The translations under genes were made by a program, and so were the position numbers. A stretch of DNA of 64,000 nt from Actinomycetota bacterium. GTDB taxonomy: Bacteria; Actinomycetota; Thermoleophilia; Solirubrobacterales; JACPNS01. The notes under the pieces are model-generated. The model made no database searches, was not told where the DNA came from, and saw nothing but the letters and a program-made list of their open reading frames with translations. The DNA is taken from assembly GCA_016213645.1 (NCBI GenBank), contig JACQZY010000006.1, positions 16,375-80,374 on the forward strand. Direction: 5' to 3'. Shown one piece after another: positions 36,286 to 44,774 of the stretch. Position 1 is the stretch's first letter. Each line of letters begins with the position of its first letter.

Positions 36286-38169
36286 CTAAGTCACTCCGGT
36301 CACGCGTGAGATTTCCTCGATCGTCGTGACACCTTCTTTGATCTTGTCGAAACCATCCATCCGCAATGTGCTCATACCCTCTTCCACCGCCTGATGCTCA
36401 ATGTCATCTGAGCTGGCCCTTTCGAGGATCATTGATCGGATGTTGTCGGTGACGGCAAGTACCTCGTACAAACCAACGCGGCCCTTGTAGCCATTGCTGC
36501 ATCGCGAGCAACCTACGGCCTGGACCGCGTCAATGTCCTTGTCGGCATCGAAACCGCTGGCCCTTAGCTGGTCGGCGGTGACTTTCACGGTCTGACCGCA
36601 GAACGGGCAAACGCGCCGCGCGAGCCGCTGGTTTACCACCACTTCCAGTGCGGTTGCGGTGAGGAACGGCTCCACGCCCATCTCCGAAAGTCGCGTGATC
36701 GTGGTGGGAGCATCATTGGTGTGCAAAGTCGATAGCACGAGGTGACCGGTCAGCGCGGCTTCGACCGCGATCTTGGCGGTTTCGGCGTCTCGAATTTCAC
36801 CGACCATGATCACATCGGGGTCGGCACGCAAGGCGGCTCGCAGACCGGCGGCGAAAGTAAGCCCGGCTTTGTTGTTGACCTGCACCTGCGAGATGCCCTG
36901 AAGCTGGTATTCCACCGGATCTTCGATCGTGAGGATCGCGCGCTCAACGGTGTTTAGCTGGTTGACGGCCGCGTACAGCGAAGTGGTCTTTCCGGAACCG
37001 GTCGGGCCGGTCACAAGGACCGCTCCATAAGGACTGTTGAATCCGGTCCTGAAGCGGTTTCCGGCGAACTCGGTCATTCCGAGATCGTCGAAGGTCATCT
37101 GCGTGGAGCTCTTGTCGAGCACGCGGATCACGACTTTCTCGCCGAAGACGCTGGGCATCGTCACGACACGCAGGTCGACGGCGACGGGACCGACACGAAG
37201 CGCCACGCGGCCGTCTTGCGGCACGCGTTTTTCGGCGATATCCATGTCGGCCATGATCTTGAGGCGGCTGATCATGCCGCTGACCATCTTGCGCGGAACC
37301 GTAGTGGCGCGTTGCAATACGCCGTCCACGCGGAAGCGCACGCGCATCTCCTTGCCTTCGGGCTCGAAGTGAAGGTCCGACGCGCCGACCGTAACGGCCT
37401 GCACGAGGATCGAGTTGATCAGCTTGACAACGGGGGCGTCGCTGGCGCTTTCGCGCACGTCCAGCTGGACGGTTTCCGGTTCGTCGTCGTCGTCGAACGC
37501 CTCAGTGACGGCTTCATCGAGATTGGTGAGCCGTGTAAATGCCCCCGCCAGATCGTCCGGCGCCGCGACCGCCGGCCGCAGCTCCTTCTTGATCATCAGT
37601 TTGAGATCGTCCAGTGCCAGCACGTTGGCCGGATTGGCCATCGCCACCAACACCGATCCGTCTTCGTACTGGCGTACCGGCAGTGCCTCGTAGGAACGCG
37701 CCTTGTCCGCGCTGATCAGCGCGGCGACGCCGAAGTCGATCTCGAAGGTGGAGAGATCTATGTAATTGAGGCCGAATTTTTCGGCTGTGGCGCGTGCAAG
37801 TTGGTCATTGCTGACGGTCTGATTTCCCATCAGCACTTGTTCCGGCGTGATGCCGCTGGCCTGAGCTTGTGCGACCGCGGATTCCAGCGCTAACGCGCCC
37901 ACATAGCCGAGGCGCACAAGAGCGTCGAGCACGGTCGGCGGCGTTCGACCCGCCTGTTTAAGTGTCGGCGCCCAAAGGCCAGGCACACCGGTATTGCTGT
38001 CCGCCGGTGCCGGTGGGCGTGCGGCCGCGCGTGCGCCGGCCATGCTCTGGACCTGGCCGGCCTGTTGCTGTGGGGACATCTGCCGTGCGCCCGGCGGCTG
38101 CTGTGGAGCTTGCGCCGGTTTTTGCTGCGCGGCTTGCCCAATCCTTGGGATGTTTGGGTCGTCAGCCAT
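36286..38169 (-). CDS. pilB: Type IV pilus extension ATPase PilB
   Basis: Cytoplasmic motor for pilus extension. The 627-residue protein has a Pro/Gln/Ala-rich disordered first 75 residues, an N-terminal T2SSE/MshEN-type domain (about 75-215, TPEQVLMGNQTVSNDQLARA), a second N-domain, and the ATPase core with Walker A VTGPTGSGKTTSLYAAV, TIEDPVEYQLQGISQVQV, DPDVIMVGEIRDAETA and HLVLSTLHTNDAPTT. Zinc cysteines occur in CPFCG and CSRCSNGYKG. MshEN domains can bind c-di-GMP, but the motif here is degenerate, so binding is only possible. It heads the pilB-T-C operon, with a sigma-28-like promoter at 38244-38271. Confidence 0.97.
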   Translation of the reverse strand: MADDPNIPRIGQAAQQKPAQAPQQPPGARQMSPQQQAGQVQSMAGARAAARPPAPADSNTGVPGLWAPTLKQAGRTPPTVLDALVRLGYVGALALESAVAQAQASGITPEQVLMGNQTVSNDQLARATAEKFGLNYIDLSTFEIDFGVAALISADKARSYEALPVRQYEDGSVLVAMANPANVLALDDLKLMIKKELRPAVAAPDDLAGAFTRLTNLDEAVTEAFDDDDEPETVQLDVRESASDAPVVKLINSILVQAVTVGASDLHFEPEGKEMRVRFRVDGVLQRATTVPRKMVSGMISRLKIMADMDIAEKRVPQDGRVALRVGPVAVDLRVVTMPSVFGEKVVIRVLDKSSTQMTFDDLGMTEFAGNRFRTGFNSPYGAVLVTGPTGSGKTTSLYAAVNQLNTVERAILTIEDPVEYQLQGISQVQVNNKAGLTFAAGLRAALRADPDVIMVGEIRDAETAKIAVEAALTGHLVLSTLHTNDAPTTITRLSEMGVEPFLTATALEVVVNQRLARRVCPFCGQTVKVTADQLRASGFDADKDIDAVQAVGCSRCSNGYKGRVGLYEVLAVTDNIRSMILERASSDDIEHQAVEEGMSTLRMDGFDKIKEGVTTIEEISRVTGVT

Positions 38170-38243
38170 GACGTGTTATTCGGTTCGCGAACTACTAGAG
38201 GACCAAGTCGTTTGACATCGGCCAAATGGCTAGTCCACAGTTC

Positions 38244-38271
38244 CTATCGGCGCGAGAAGGCTTGCGCTTGA
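38244..38271 (-). promoter_or_regulatory. Putative sigma-28/WhiG-type promoter of pilB-pilT-pilC
   Basis: Minus strand TCAA (38268-38271), a 16-bp spacer and GCCGATAG (38244-38251). The -10 is identical to that of pilM and the spacing is the same. Predicted start near 38237, about 70 bases before the pilB ATG. Confidence 0.58.
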
Positions 38272-38325
38272 TGGAGCGAAGGCTCTATGGAAAGCCTTTT
38301 CGCGGCCTGGACGCGGGCTTTAGGC

Positions 38326-41300
38326 TTACGTGGCGCCGTAGCACGCGTAATTGGGGAACATCGGCGTGCCCGGAACGTTGCAGAAGTCAATCTTGTTGTC
38401 GCCCACGAAATCGCGGCCACTGTCGCGCTGCACCACGTCGGCGGCGTTATAGCCGCCGTCAGGGAAGCTGAAGTATCGCGTGATAAACGCGGGGCCGCAG
38501 ACGCCATCGGCGTCCGCGTCGTCTAGCGAACCACTCACCGTCGGCGAGAAACCCAGCGTGTCGGCGGCGGAGGTGTTGCACGTCAGCGGATCGCCGCCGG
38601 TGGGCCTCATCAGTTTCACCGTCACCGGTCGGTCGGCACGGAGGTATTGATCCAAATTACGGCCGCTGATCGTGCCGATGCCGCCTGTTTCTCCGGCCGA
38701 CGCCACGTTTGCGCTCTCGATCGAATACAGCGGCACCCGCGTGGAGCCGGTCGTCGGGCTGTCGGCCAACACGAATACACCGCTGGAGTTCGGATTGGCA
38801 TTCGAGGGAAGCGTGAAGAACGCGCCCGGTAGGCCCTGAGGTTTGATGCGAACGCGCCAGCCCGCAAGCAGCGTGGAAGCGGGAGTCAACGACCCTACCC
38901 CCTTGATCTCAACATAAACCTGACCGTCACGATCGCTGCTGATGGGCAGGAAGGCCGCCTCACTGATCCGGAACTCATCGCAGTTGTTGTTTGCCGCGCC
39001 CCACGTGCCGTACGGATCCGTTGACATGCACCAGCCGTTGACGATGTCGTCGTTGGCGGCAGAGGTCTCCCACGCGGCGCTGGCGCGCAGCTGAACCGAG
39101 AATGCCGTGGCCGGAGTGACCGACGAAAGATCGACGCTGTCGATTGTGCCTCCCGTCGTGACCAGCGCAATCGGGGAACTCAGCTGTATGTTCATTCCCG
39201 AGCAGGAGAAGTCGTTCGTCTTGGACGGGTCTGCGGTGCCGGAGACATAGAAAGTGCCGCCGGAGGCGATCGTTGCGTTAGTTCCAGAGTAAGGCGTCAG
39301 CGCGCAAGTCGTTACGCCGTTAACGACGGTAAATGTGCTGTCGATCGTTTGCGGCGTCGGCGATACGTTCTTGAACTCGATGAAAGTGCCGACGGCGGGC
39401 GGATTGAGGTCGACGTCGTCGAGCACCTCGGTTACCACGATGTCGCCCTGACGCACGGAACAAGTCGGGTCCGAACCGTCGTCGGTGCGCGAAATGCAAT
39501 AGCCGTAGTCGAGCAGAGGGGACGACGCATCTCGCACGCCGACTTTGAACTGGCCGGTGGACGACGCGGTGAAGCGACCGATCCAGCCATGGAGATCGTC
39601 GTACGCGAGACTGCTGAGGGTCACCGCGCCGCCGACCGGATTTACGACAGTGAACGGATCGTATGAATTGCCGATGCGGGCAACAAGAGCCTCCGGCGAC
39701 GGCGCAAGCAGCACTGACACGACTTCTCCGGAGGTTGCGTTGAACTTGTAGTAATCGCTGTCGCCGGCGCAGAGCGTGGCAAGATAAGTGTCGGCGGCGG
39801 CGGCCAGACCGCTTGTGTTGCCGGCGGCGGCGGTGTCGTCCTGACCGGCCGAGTCGCCCTCGGACACGTCGGTGCACACTGCGGGAGAGGTGACCGGCAC
39901 AGCCGGTGAGTTCGCTGCGTTATTGGCGGCGGCATCGGCTACGCCGGCGCCGGACGCCAGAAACTGCGTCTGAAACTTGATGTCGCGATCGAGCCCGCTG
40001 TTCACGGTCAAAGGCGTGAACAAAGTCACGCCACTTGCCGTGGAGGCTCCGGGCGTCACTGTGGGTGGCGTGTAGCCCGACAGCGGCGCGTTCTGCGGCG
40101 ACAAGGCTGCGAATGAAGGCGAGCCGTTCGTCGTTATCGACTCAGACCACACGGTGCGAAGCCGGTCGATGCTGCCGTCGAGCGTGTTGTCTTCCGCGCG
40201 CAGCGAAAGCATGATTGGCCTAACCTTGTCGGTCGTCGCGGTGAACGCCGTCGTGCCAGTTGGAATCACCTCGTTGCGGGAGGCGTCCTCCGCGTAGTCG
40301 GTACGTGTCGAACCGCTAAGCACGGTCGCGTAATCGACGCTGGGTTTGTCGGCGGTGTCGGGATCGGCGATCGGTCCGTTCGCTTTGCCGTCGGTGGTCA
40401 ACGGATAAAGCGTCACGCTGACCCCCTTGTAGAGCGGATCGCCGGGCGACCCGGAGTTGATGATCTGCTCGCCGTCGGTGGAGACCAGCGAGTCGTCGAG
40501 GATCAGGCGGGCGCCATTCGCGATTTTGAACGGCTTGCCGACGAGCGTCGCGATCGGCTCGGAAAAGCCGATCTTCACGCCGTCGATGTGACCGTCGGCA
40601 GGGCTGTCATCGACTGTTTCCGCGTAAACGATCGCCGGTCCGGCGCCGTCGGTGGCCTGCACCGTCACCGAGGCGGCGCGGTTGCCGGAAACGTCGGAGG
40701 CACCGCCGCTGACGGGCGATGTGTAAGTAACCGGCAGAGGAAGCGAGGGCGAAGTGCGGGGAAGGTCGGTGTTGTACTGCGCGAGATTCTCGTTCACGAC
40801 CGCAGTGACGCTGGAACCGCTGGCCGTGGCCGAGGCGCCGAATGTTCCAAGCTCCGTGGTGGTCGACGAGAAATACGACCCGGGACCGGCCTGATAGGTC
40901 ACCGGCTCCGTGAAGGTCGCCGAGATCGCGTCGATATGCCCGTCGCCGTCGAGATCTTTACTTTTGGCGGCAACCAGAATCGGCGGCGCGCCGTCGCGAG
41001 TTCCGCTGAAGGTTGACGCGCCGGTCGCGTTGCCGGAAAGGTCGCTCACGGGTGAGGCGGAGGCGACCGTCGTCACCGTGGGCTTCACGCCCGAGTTGTA
41101 GCCGCCGGTCGTGTCGCCGATCGTCAGGTCCACGTAGTCGCCTGTTGCGGAAGATACGGAAATGCTGCTGTAGCCGGTTGCGGCCACCGCACCGCTGCCG
41201 GATTCCGCGATGTGTGTAATCGGCTCGGAGTACCGCACGCGAACGCGATCGATGCGTCCATTGGTGTTCACATCGTCAGTGACCGCATCGATCACAGCGG

Positions 41301-42093
41301 GCGCCGCGCCGTCGGCCACGGTCAGGGACTGCGTACTCGCGAGCTCGTTGCCGGCGGCGTCCTTTACGGCGCCGGCCGAAACGGTTGCGGCGGGTGTCGC
41401 CTGGGTGTCGATACCGCGTTCGTTGACGCTCAGGTTCACGGCCGCTCCGTCAATCGCGGCATCTGCCGGCACGTACCCGGTAACGGAAATCAATGGAGAC
41501 TGAACTGACGCGATCGGCTCGCTGAAGGTGAACGTCACGCGATCGATTCCGCCGTTGTTGTTGACGTCGCGAGTCGTAGAGGAGAGAAGAACCGGCGCAA
41601 GACCGTCGGAAGGCTTGATATTTGCCATCAGCGCCTGGTTTCCGGCCCGGTCGGTGATGCCGCGGGCGCCCTTCGGCACTCGCAGGTAAGCGATCGTCGG
41701 CTTTTCGGAGGTGTCAACGGCATCGTTTTCAGAGATCGAGACCAGTACGGTCTTGCCGTCTGAAAGCACGCTCACACCGACGTATTTGTGCTTGCCGGTC
41801 GTGGTCCAGGGAATCTTGTTGCGGTTCTTCTTCTTCGCCTTGCCTTTGCCTTTTTTGATCTTCGCAACGCGTATTTTTTCCGAATAAGTGATCTCCACGC
41901 CGTCGACGCGACCGTCGCCATTGGCGTCGCGCGTGACGGACTTCAAAACGTAAGGCGAACTCTTGTCCTTGCGCTTTTTCGCCGAGGCCGACCCCGCCGA
42001 AACAAGCGTCAGCGCGATAGCTGCGGCAAAAAGCACAGCAAGAATGCGCGGCGCACGTGCGTGCGCGCGGAAAAACGGAGGCGATTCATGCAT
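38326..42093 (-). CDS. 1255-residue secreted repeat protein with calcium-type loops and lamin-tail-like domains
   Basis: Signal peptide at residues 1-38 (ILAVLFAAAIALTLVSAGSA). At least six Ig-like repeats of 98-138 residues follow, each opening with an EF-hand/dockerin-like loop and a conserved strand: DANGDGRVDGVEITYSEKI (56), DVNNNGGIDRVTFTFSEPI (176), DVNTNGRIDRVRVRYSEPI (274), DLDGDGHIDAISATFTEPV (380), DSPADGHIDGVKIGFSEPI (496), and NTLDGSIDRLRTVWSESI (about 636). After about 750 come a pre-peptidase-like region and two lamin-tail-like segments (DIVVTEVLDDVDLNPPAVGT; VYVEIKGVGSLTPASTLLAG). There is no LPXTG motif or C-terminal membrane helix. It lies upstream of pilB on the same strand, separated by 156 bp. 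A calcium-dependent surface or pilus-associated adhesin is likely but inferred. Confidence 0.75.
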   Translation of the reverse strand: MHESPPFFRAHARAPRILAVLFAAAIALTLVSAGSASAKKRKDKSSPYVLKSVTRDANGDGRVDGVEITYSEKIRVAKIKKGKGKAKKKNRNKIPWTTTGKHKYVGVSVLSDGKTVLVSISENDAVDTSEKPTIAYLRVPKGARGITDRAGNQALMANIKPSDGLAPVLLSSTTRDVNNNGGIDRVTFTFSEPIASVQSPLISVTGYVPADAAIDGAAVNLSVNERGIDTQATPAATVSAGAVKDAAGNELASTQSLTVADGAAPAVIDAVTDDVNTNGRIDRVRVRYSEPITHIAESGSGAVAATGYSSISVSSATGDYVDLTIGDTTGGYNSGVKPTVTTVASASPVSDLSGNATGASTFSGTRDGAPPILVAAKSKDLDGDGHIDAISATFTEPVTYQAGPGSYFSSTTTELGTFGASATASGSSVTAVVNENLAQYNTDLPRTSPSLPLPVTYTSPVSGGASDVSGNRAASVTVQATDGAGPAIVYAETVDDSPADGHIDGVKIGFSEPIATLVGKPFKIANGARLILDDSLVSTDGEQIINSGSPGDPLYKGVSVTLYPLTTDGKANGPIADPDTADKPSVDYATVLSGSTRTDYAEDASRNEVIPTGTTAFTATTDKVRPIMLSLRAEDNTLDGSIDRLRTVWSESITTNGSPSFAALSPQNAPLSGYTPPTVTPGASTASGVTLFTPLTVNSGLDRDIKFQTQFLASGAGVADAAANNAANSPAVPVTSPAVCTDVSEGDSAGQDDTAAAGNTSGLAAAADTYLATLCAGDSDYYKFNATSGEVVSVLLAPSPEALVARIGNSYDPFTVVNPVGGAVTLSSLAYDDLHGWIGRFTASSTGQFKVGVRDASSPLLDYGYCISRTDDGSDPTCSVRQGDIVVTEVLDDVDLNPPAVGTFIEFKNVSPTPQTIDSTFTVVNGVTTCALTPYSGTNATIASGGTFYVSGTADPSKTNDFSCSGMNIQLSSPIALVTTGGTIDSVDLSSVTPATAFSVQLRASAAWETSAANDDIVNGWCMSTDPYGTWGAANNNCDEFRISEAAFLPISSDRDGQVYVEIKGVGSLTPASTLLAGWRVRIKPQGLPGAFFTLPSNANPNSSGVFVLADSPTTGSTRVPLYSIESANVASAGETGGIGTISGRNLDQYLRADRPVTVKLMRPTGGDPLTCNTSAADTLGFSPTVSGSLDDADADGVCGPAFITRYFSFPDGGYNAADVVQRDSGRDFVGDNKIDFCNVPGTPMFPNYACYGAT

Positions 42094-42214
42094 TTCCCTG
42101 GTTTGATCGACCTCCGAGGGAAACGTCTTTAGCCATTCGTCCAGGCCGAGAAGCCAGATTCACGGTGAACTGAGACAGGCGCGCCTAATTGTTGCTTCCC
42201 GGTTTGGAGCAGCC

Positions 42215-43027
42215 TCAGTCAAGGGCCGAGCGCATAGCGTTCAGCGGTGCGGCCCTTTCGAACCAAATTTCGAAGCTCAGCGCGGCCTGGCGCACCAACA
42301 GTTCCTCGCCCTCCACTGTGCGCAGACCTCGCGACCGCGCTGCCCGTGTGAGCGGGCTGCCACCAGCGCGGTAGACGAAATCCACAATGATGGTCTGGTC
42401 TTCGAGCGCCGAAAGGATTAGCCTCAAATCGACACAGGCGGACTCTTCCGTGGCCGCATGGTCCATGCCCACCGCGGTCGTGTTCACGATGATCTCCGGT
42501 CGCGGGACGTCGCCGGGATCACCGGCCGGCCGAACTCCGAACTCTTCGGCCAGCAGTTCGGCGCGCCGGGCGGTGCGATTCCAGACGTGAATCGTCGCGC
42601 CCGCGTTCTTGAGCGCCCAAATCGCCGCGCGCGCGGTGCCACCTGCTCCCAGAACCAGCGCGGTCATGCCCGCCGGGTCAACTTCCAGAGCGGCCAGCAT
42701 GCCTGGGGCATCGGTGTTGTCCGCGGCGATTTTTCCGTGGCGGAAGCTGAGCGTGTTCGCAGCGCCGATCTCCTTGGCGGCAGCCGTTGCCGTATCGGCC
42801 AGTTCCAGCGCGGCGCGCTTGTGCGGAATCGTCACGTTGATTCCGCTGAAGCCGGATCGAGGCAGCGCCTTTACGGTCTCCGCGAACAGTGGCGGCGGAA
42901 TCGGCAAACGCTGGTAGTCGGCGTTTAGGCCCAGCGCCGCATAAGCGGCGTTGTGGATCCGCGGAGAGAGACTGTGCGAGACGGGGTCGCCGGCCACGCC
43001 GTAGCGCCTGATGTCCTCAGCAGCCAC
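42215..43027 (-). CDS. aroE: Shikimate dehydrogenase
   Basis: Reduces 3-dehydroshikimate to shikimate with NADPH. The 270-residue protein has RRYGVAGDPVSHSLSPRIHN (substrate-binding SxS), INVTIPHKRAALELAD with catalytic Lys, NTLSFRHGKIAADNTDAPGM with catalytic Asp, the Rossmann motif LVLGAGGTARAAIWAL, and VWNRTARRAELLAEEFG, where the Asn-Arg-Thr fits NADP. GTG at 43025-43027 is chosen because it overlaps the mltG stop by 11 bp and GGAAAG lies upstream. A GTG five codons earlier is possible. It completes the shikimate set together with the aro genes at 19.8-22.9 kb. Confidence 0.92.
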   Translation of the reverse strand: MAAEDIRRYGVAGDPVSHSLSPRIHNAAYAALGLNADYQRLPIPPPLFAETVKALPRSGFSGINVTIPHKRAALELADTATAAAKEIGAANTLSFRHGKIAADNTDAPGMLAALEVDPAGMTALVLGAGGTARAAIWALKNAGATIHVWNRTARRAELLAEEFGVRPAGDPGDVPRPEIIVNTTAVGMDHAATEESACVDLRLILSALEDQTIIVDFVYRAGGSPLTRAARSRGLRTVEGEELLVRQAALSFEIWFERAAPLNAMRSALD

Positions 43028-44351
43028 TTGGCTGCTTTCCACCGGCGGCTTCGCGAGCGCGCTTATAACGCTCGACGTCGCGCTGGAACTGCTCCGCGGT
43101 GCTGGAGAACGAGTGCGAGCCGGGCTTGCACGGGTTGGCCACGTAGTAGATAAAACCAACGCGCGCCGGACGGGCGGCTGCCTTCAGCGATTCCAGACCG
43201 GGACTTCCGATCGGACCCGGAGGCAGACCACGGTTGATGCGCGTGTTGTAGGGCGTGTCTTTGCGGAGCTGGGCGTTGGTCAGCGGAGTCGTCCAGTTGT
43301 CGGTTTCGAAGCGGGTGGTTGCGTCGATGCCGAGAGGGATGCCCTGCTTCAAGCGGTTGTAAATGACCGCGGCGACCAACTTGCGCTCGCGCGGAACTTG
43401 GACTTCACGTTCAACCAGCGAGGCGATCGTTACTACGTCGAACGTGGTCAGGTTTTTCGATCGCGCATAGCTCATCGGAATCTGACGAAGGTTGCGTTTG
43501 AAGGCCTTAAGTTGCAGTGCCACAAGGCCGGCGGCGTCGAGGTTGTCCCCGGTCGCCTCTCCGGTCTTGCCCCCGGTGTCGTACGTTGCCGGAAAGAGAA
43601 AGCCCTCCAGATTCTTGACACCGGATGGTGCGCCGTAGCGCCGCAGGTTCTGCGAGGAACTCGTCAGGCTGGCTTGCAGATAGTCGCCCGATCGACCCGC
43701 TTTTGCCCATTCTCGCGCTGTTTCGCGCCGTGAGCGACCCTCAATCACGATAAATGTGGACGGTCCGGCGTTTGGCCCGGCGGCCAATCGATCGATCGCG
43801 GCGATATAGCTCATGCCCTTGCCGAAGAGATAGTCCCCGGCCTCGAATTCATCCGATTTGCCCGACCATCCGGCGCGAAGTTTGAAGATCCGTGCGCTCG
43901 GCACCACTTCGTTTTCGGCGAGGATCTTCCCGATCTCGGCGACACTCGATCCACGCGGGATGTTCACGCGCATCGAACCGTTGCCGGCGCCGTCACCGGC
44001 GAATGGCTGAAATATGGATGTCAAAACCCAGAAGATCGCGACCGCCGCCGTCGCGGCGAAAATCGCGACCGCGCGGCGCCTTGTATGTCTGCCGGCACGG
44101 GGCGGCTGCACCGCTGCGCCGGACTCAGCGGTCTCGCGTGGTACCGGCTTCTCCCTTCGGGGAGGCGGGGTCTGACGAGAGCCGGGTTGCGGCGTCGCTT
44201 TCGGCGGGCGCGGAGCCTCCGGAACGATCGTCTTGCGGGAAGGCCCGCCCTCTGTCGAGCCGGCGACGGTGTCGCCGTTGCGCGTGGCGCGGCGGCGCTC
44301 GCGTTCCAAACGAGCACGCTCGCGTTCCTCGGGCGACCGTCCGTCAGTCAT
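43017..44351 (-). CDS. mltG: Endolytic murein transglycosylase MltG (YceG-like)
   Basis: Cuts nascent glycan strands and so helps set peptidoglycan chain length. The 444-residue protein has a basic, proline-rich cytoplasmic region (1-90), one membrane helix (RRAVAIFAATAAVAIFWVL, about 93-112), a LysM-like part (MRVNIPRGSSVAEIGKILAE) and the YceG catalytic domain with FDVVTIASLVEREVQVPRER. Its Glu314 corresponds to the catalytic residue. NRLKQGIPLGIDATTRFE and RINRGLPPGPIGSPGLESL follow. It overlaps ruvX by 4 bp and aroE by 11 bp. The order alaS-ruvX-mltG-aroE is typical of actinobacteria. Confidence 0.95.
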   Translation of the reverse strand: MTDGRSPEERERARLERERRRATRNGDTVAGSTEGGPSRKTIVPEAPRPPKATPQPGSRQTPPPRREKPVPRETAESGAAVQPPRAGRHTRRRAVAIFAATAAVAIFWVLTSIFQPFAGDGAGNGSMRVNIPRGSSVAEIGKILAENEVVPSARIFKLRAGWSGKSDEFEAGDYLFGKGMSYIAAIDRLAAGPNAGPSTFIVIEGRSRRETAREWAKAGRSGDYLQASLTSSSQNLRRYGAPSGVKNLEGFLFPATYDTGGKTGEATGDNLDAAGLVALQLKAFKRNLRQIPMSYARSKNLTTFDVVTIASLVEREVQVPRERKLVAAVIYNRLKQGIPLGIDATTRFETDNWTTPLTNAQLRKDTPYNTRINRGLPPGPIGSPGLESLKAAARPARVGFIYYVANPCKPGSHSFSSTAEQFQRDVERYKRAREAAGGKQPSGC

Positions 44352-44770
44352 TCGGCGCCTCGGATCGAGTCCGAACCTTTCGCCTCGGCATCCAGGTATG
44401 CCTCAAGCAGGTGCGCGGCGGCAAGTGAGTTCTCATCGGACGCCGCGCCGTGAGAGATGCTTTGGAGCGCCTGGCGAGTTGTGTATCGCTCGTCGTGAAG
44501 CTTCACCGGAATCTTCGCCACCGCCTTGAGCCTGCCCGCGAAACTACGTGCGGCAGCGGCCTGGGTCCCCTCCTCGCCACTTTCAAGCAGTGGTAGCCCA
44601 ACAACCAGCTCGGCAGGTTCGTGGCGGCCGATCAACTCGCGCAGCGAATTCATGCCGGCCGGAGAGTCGGGCGCGTTGATCGCCTCCAGCGGCGTGACCA
44701 ACGTGCGCGTGGGATCGCTGACGGCGCAACCACAGCGCGCACTGCCGTAATCGAGCGCGAGCACGCGCAT
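44348..44770 (-). CDS. ruvX: RuvX/YqgF Holliday-junction-resolvase-like nuclease
   Basis: RNase H-fold protein of 140 residues, linked to pre-16S rRNA 5' maturation and possibly junction resolution. MRVLALDYGSARCGCAVSDP provides the first catalytic Asp. LVVGLPLLESGEEG, then AVAKIPVKLHDERYTTRQAL, carries the Glu-Arg motif, and AAHLLEAYLDAE ends the fold, with the third acidic residue probably in this helix. The ATG at 44768-44770 directly follows GAGGAG. The unusual lack of spacing means the in-frame GTG two codons on could be used instead. It starts 4 bp after the alaS stop. A longer reading into alaS was rejected. Confidence 0.92.
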   Translation of the reverse strand: MRVLALDYGSARCGCAVSDPTRTLVTPLEAINAPDSPAGMNSLRELIGRHEPAELVVGLPLLESGEEGTQAAAARSFAGRLKAVAKIPVKLHDERYTTRQALQSISHGAASDENSLAAAHLLEAYLDAEAKGSDSIRGAE

Positions 44771-44774
44771 CTCC

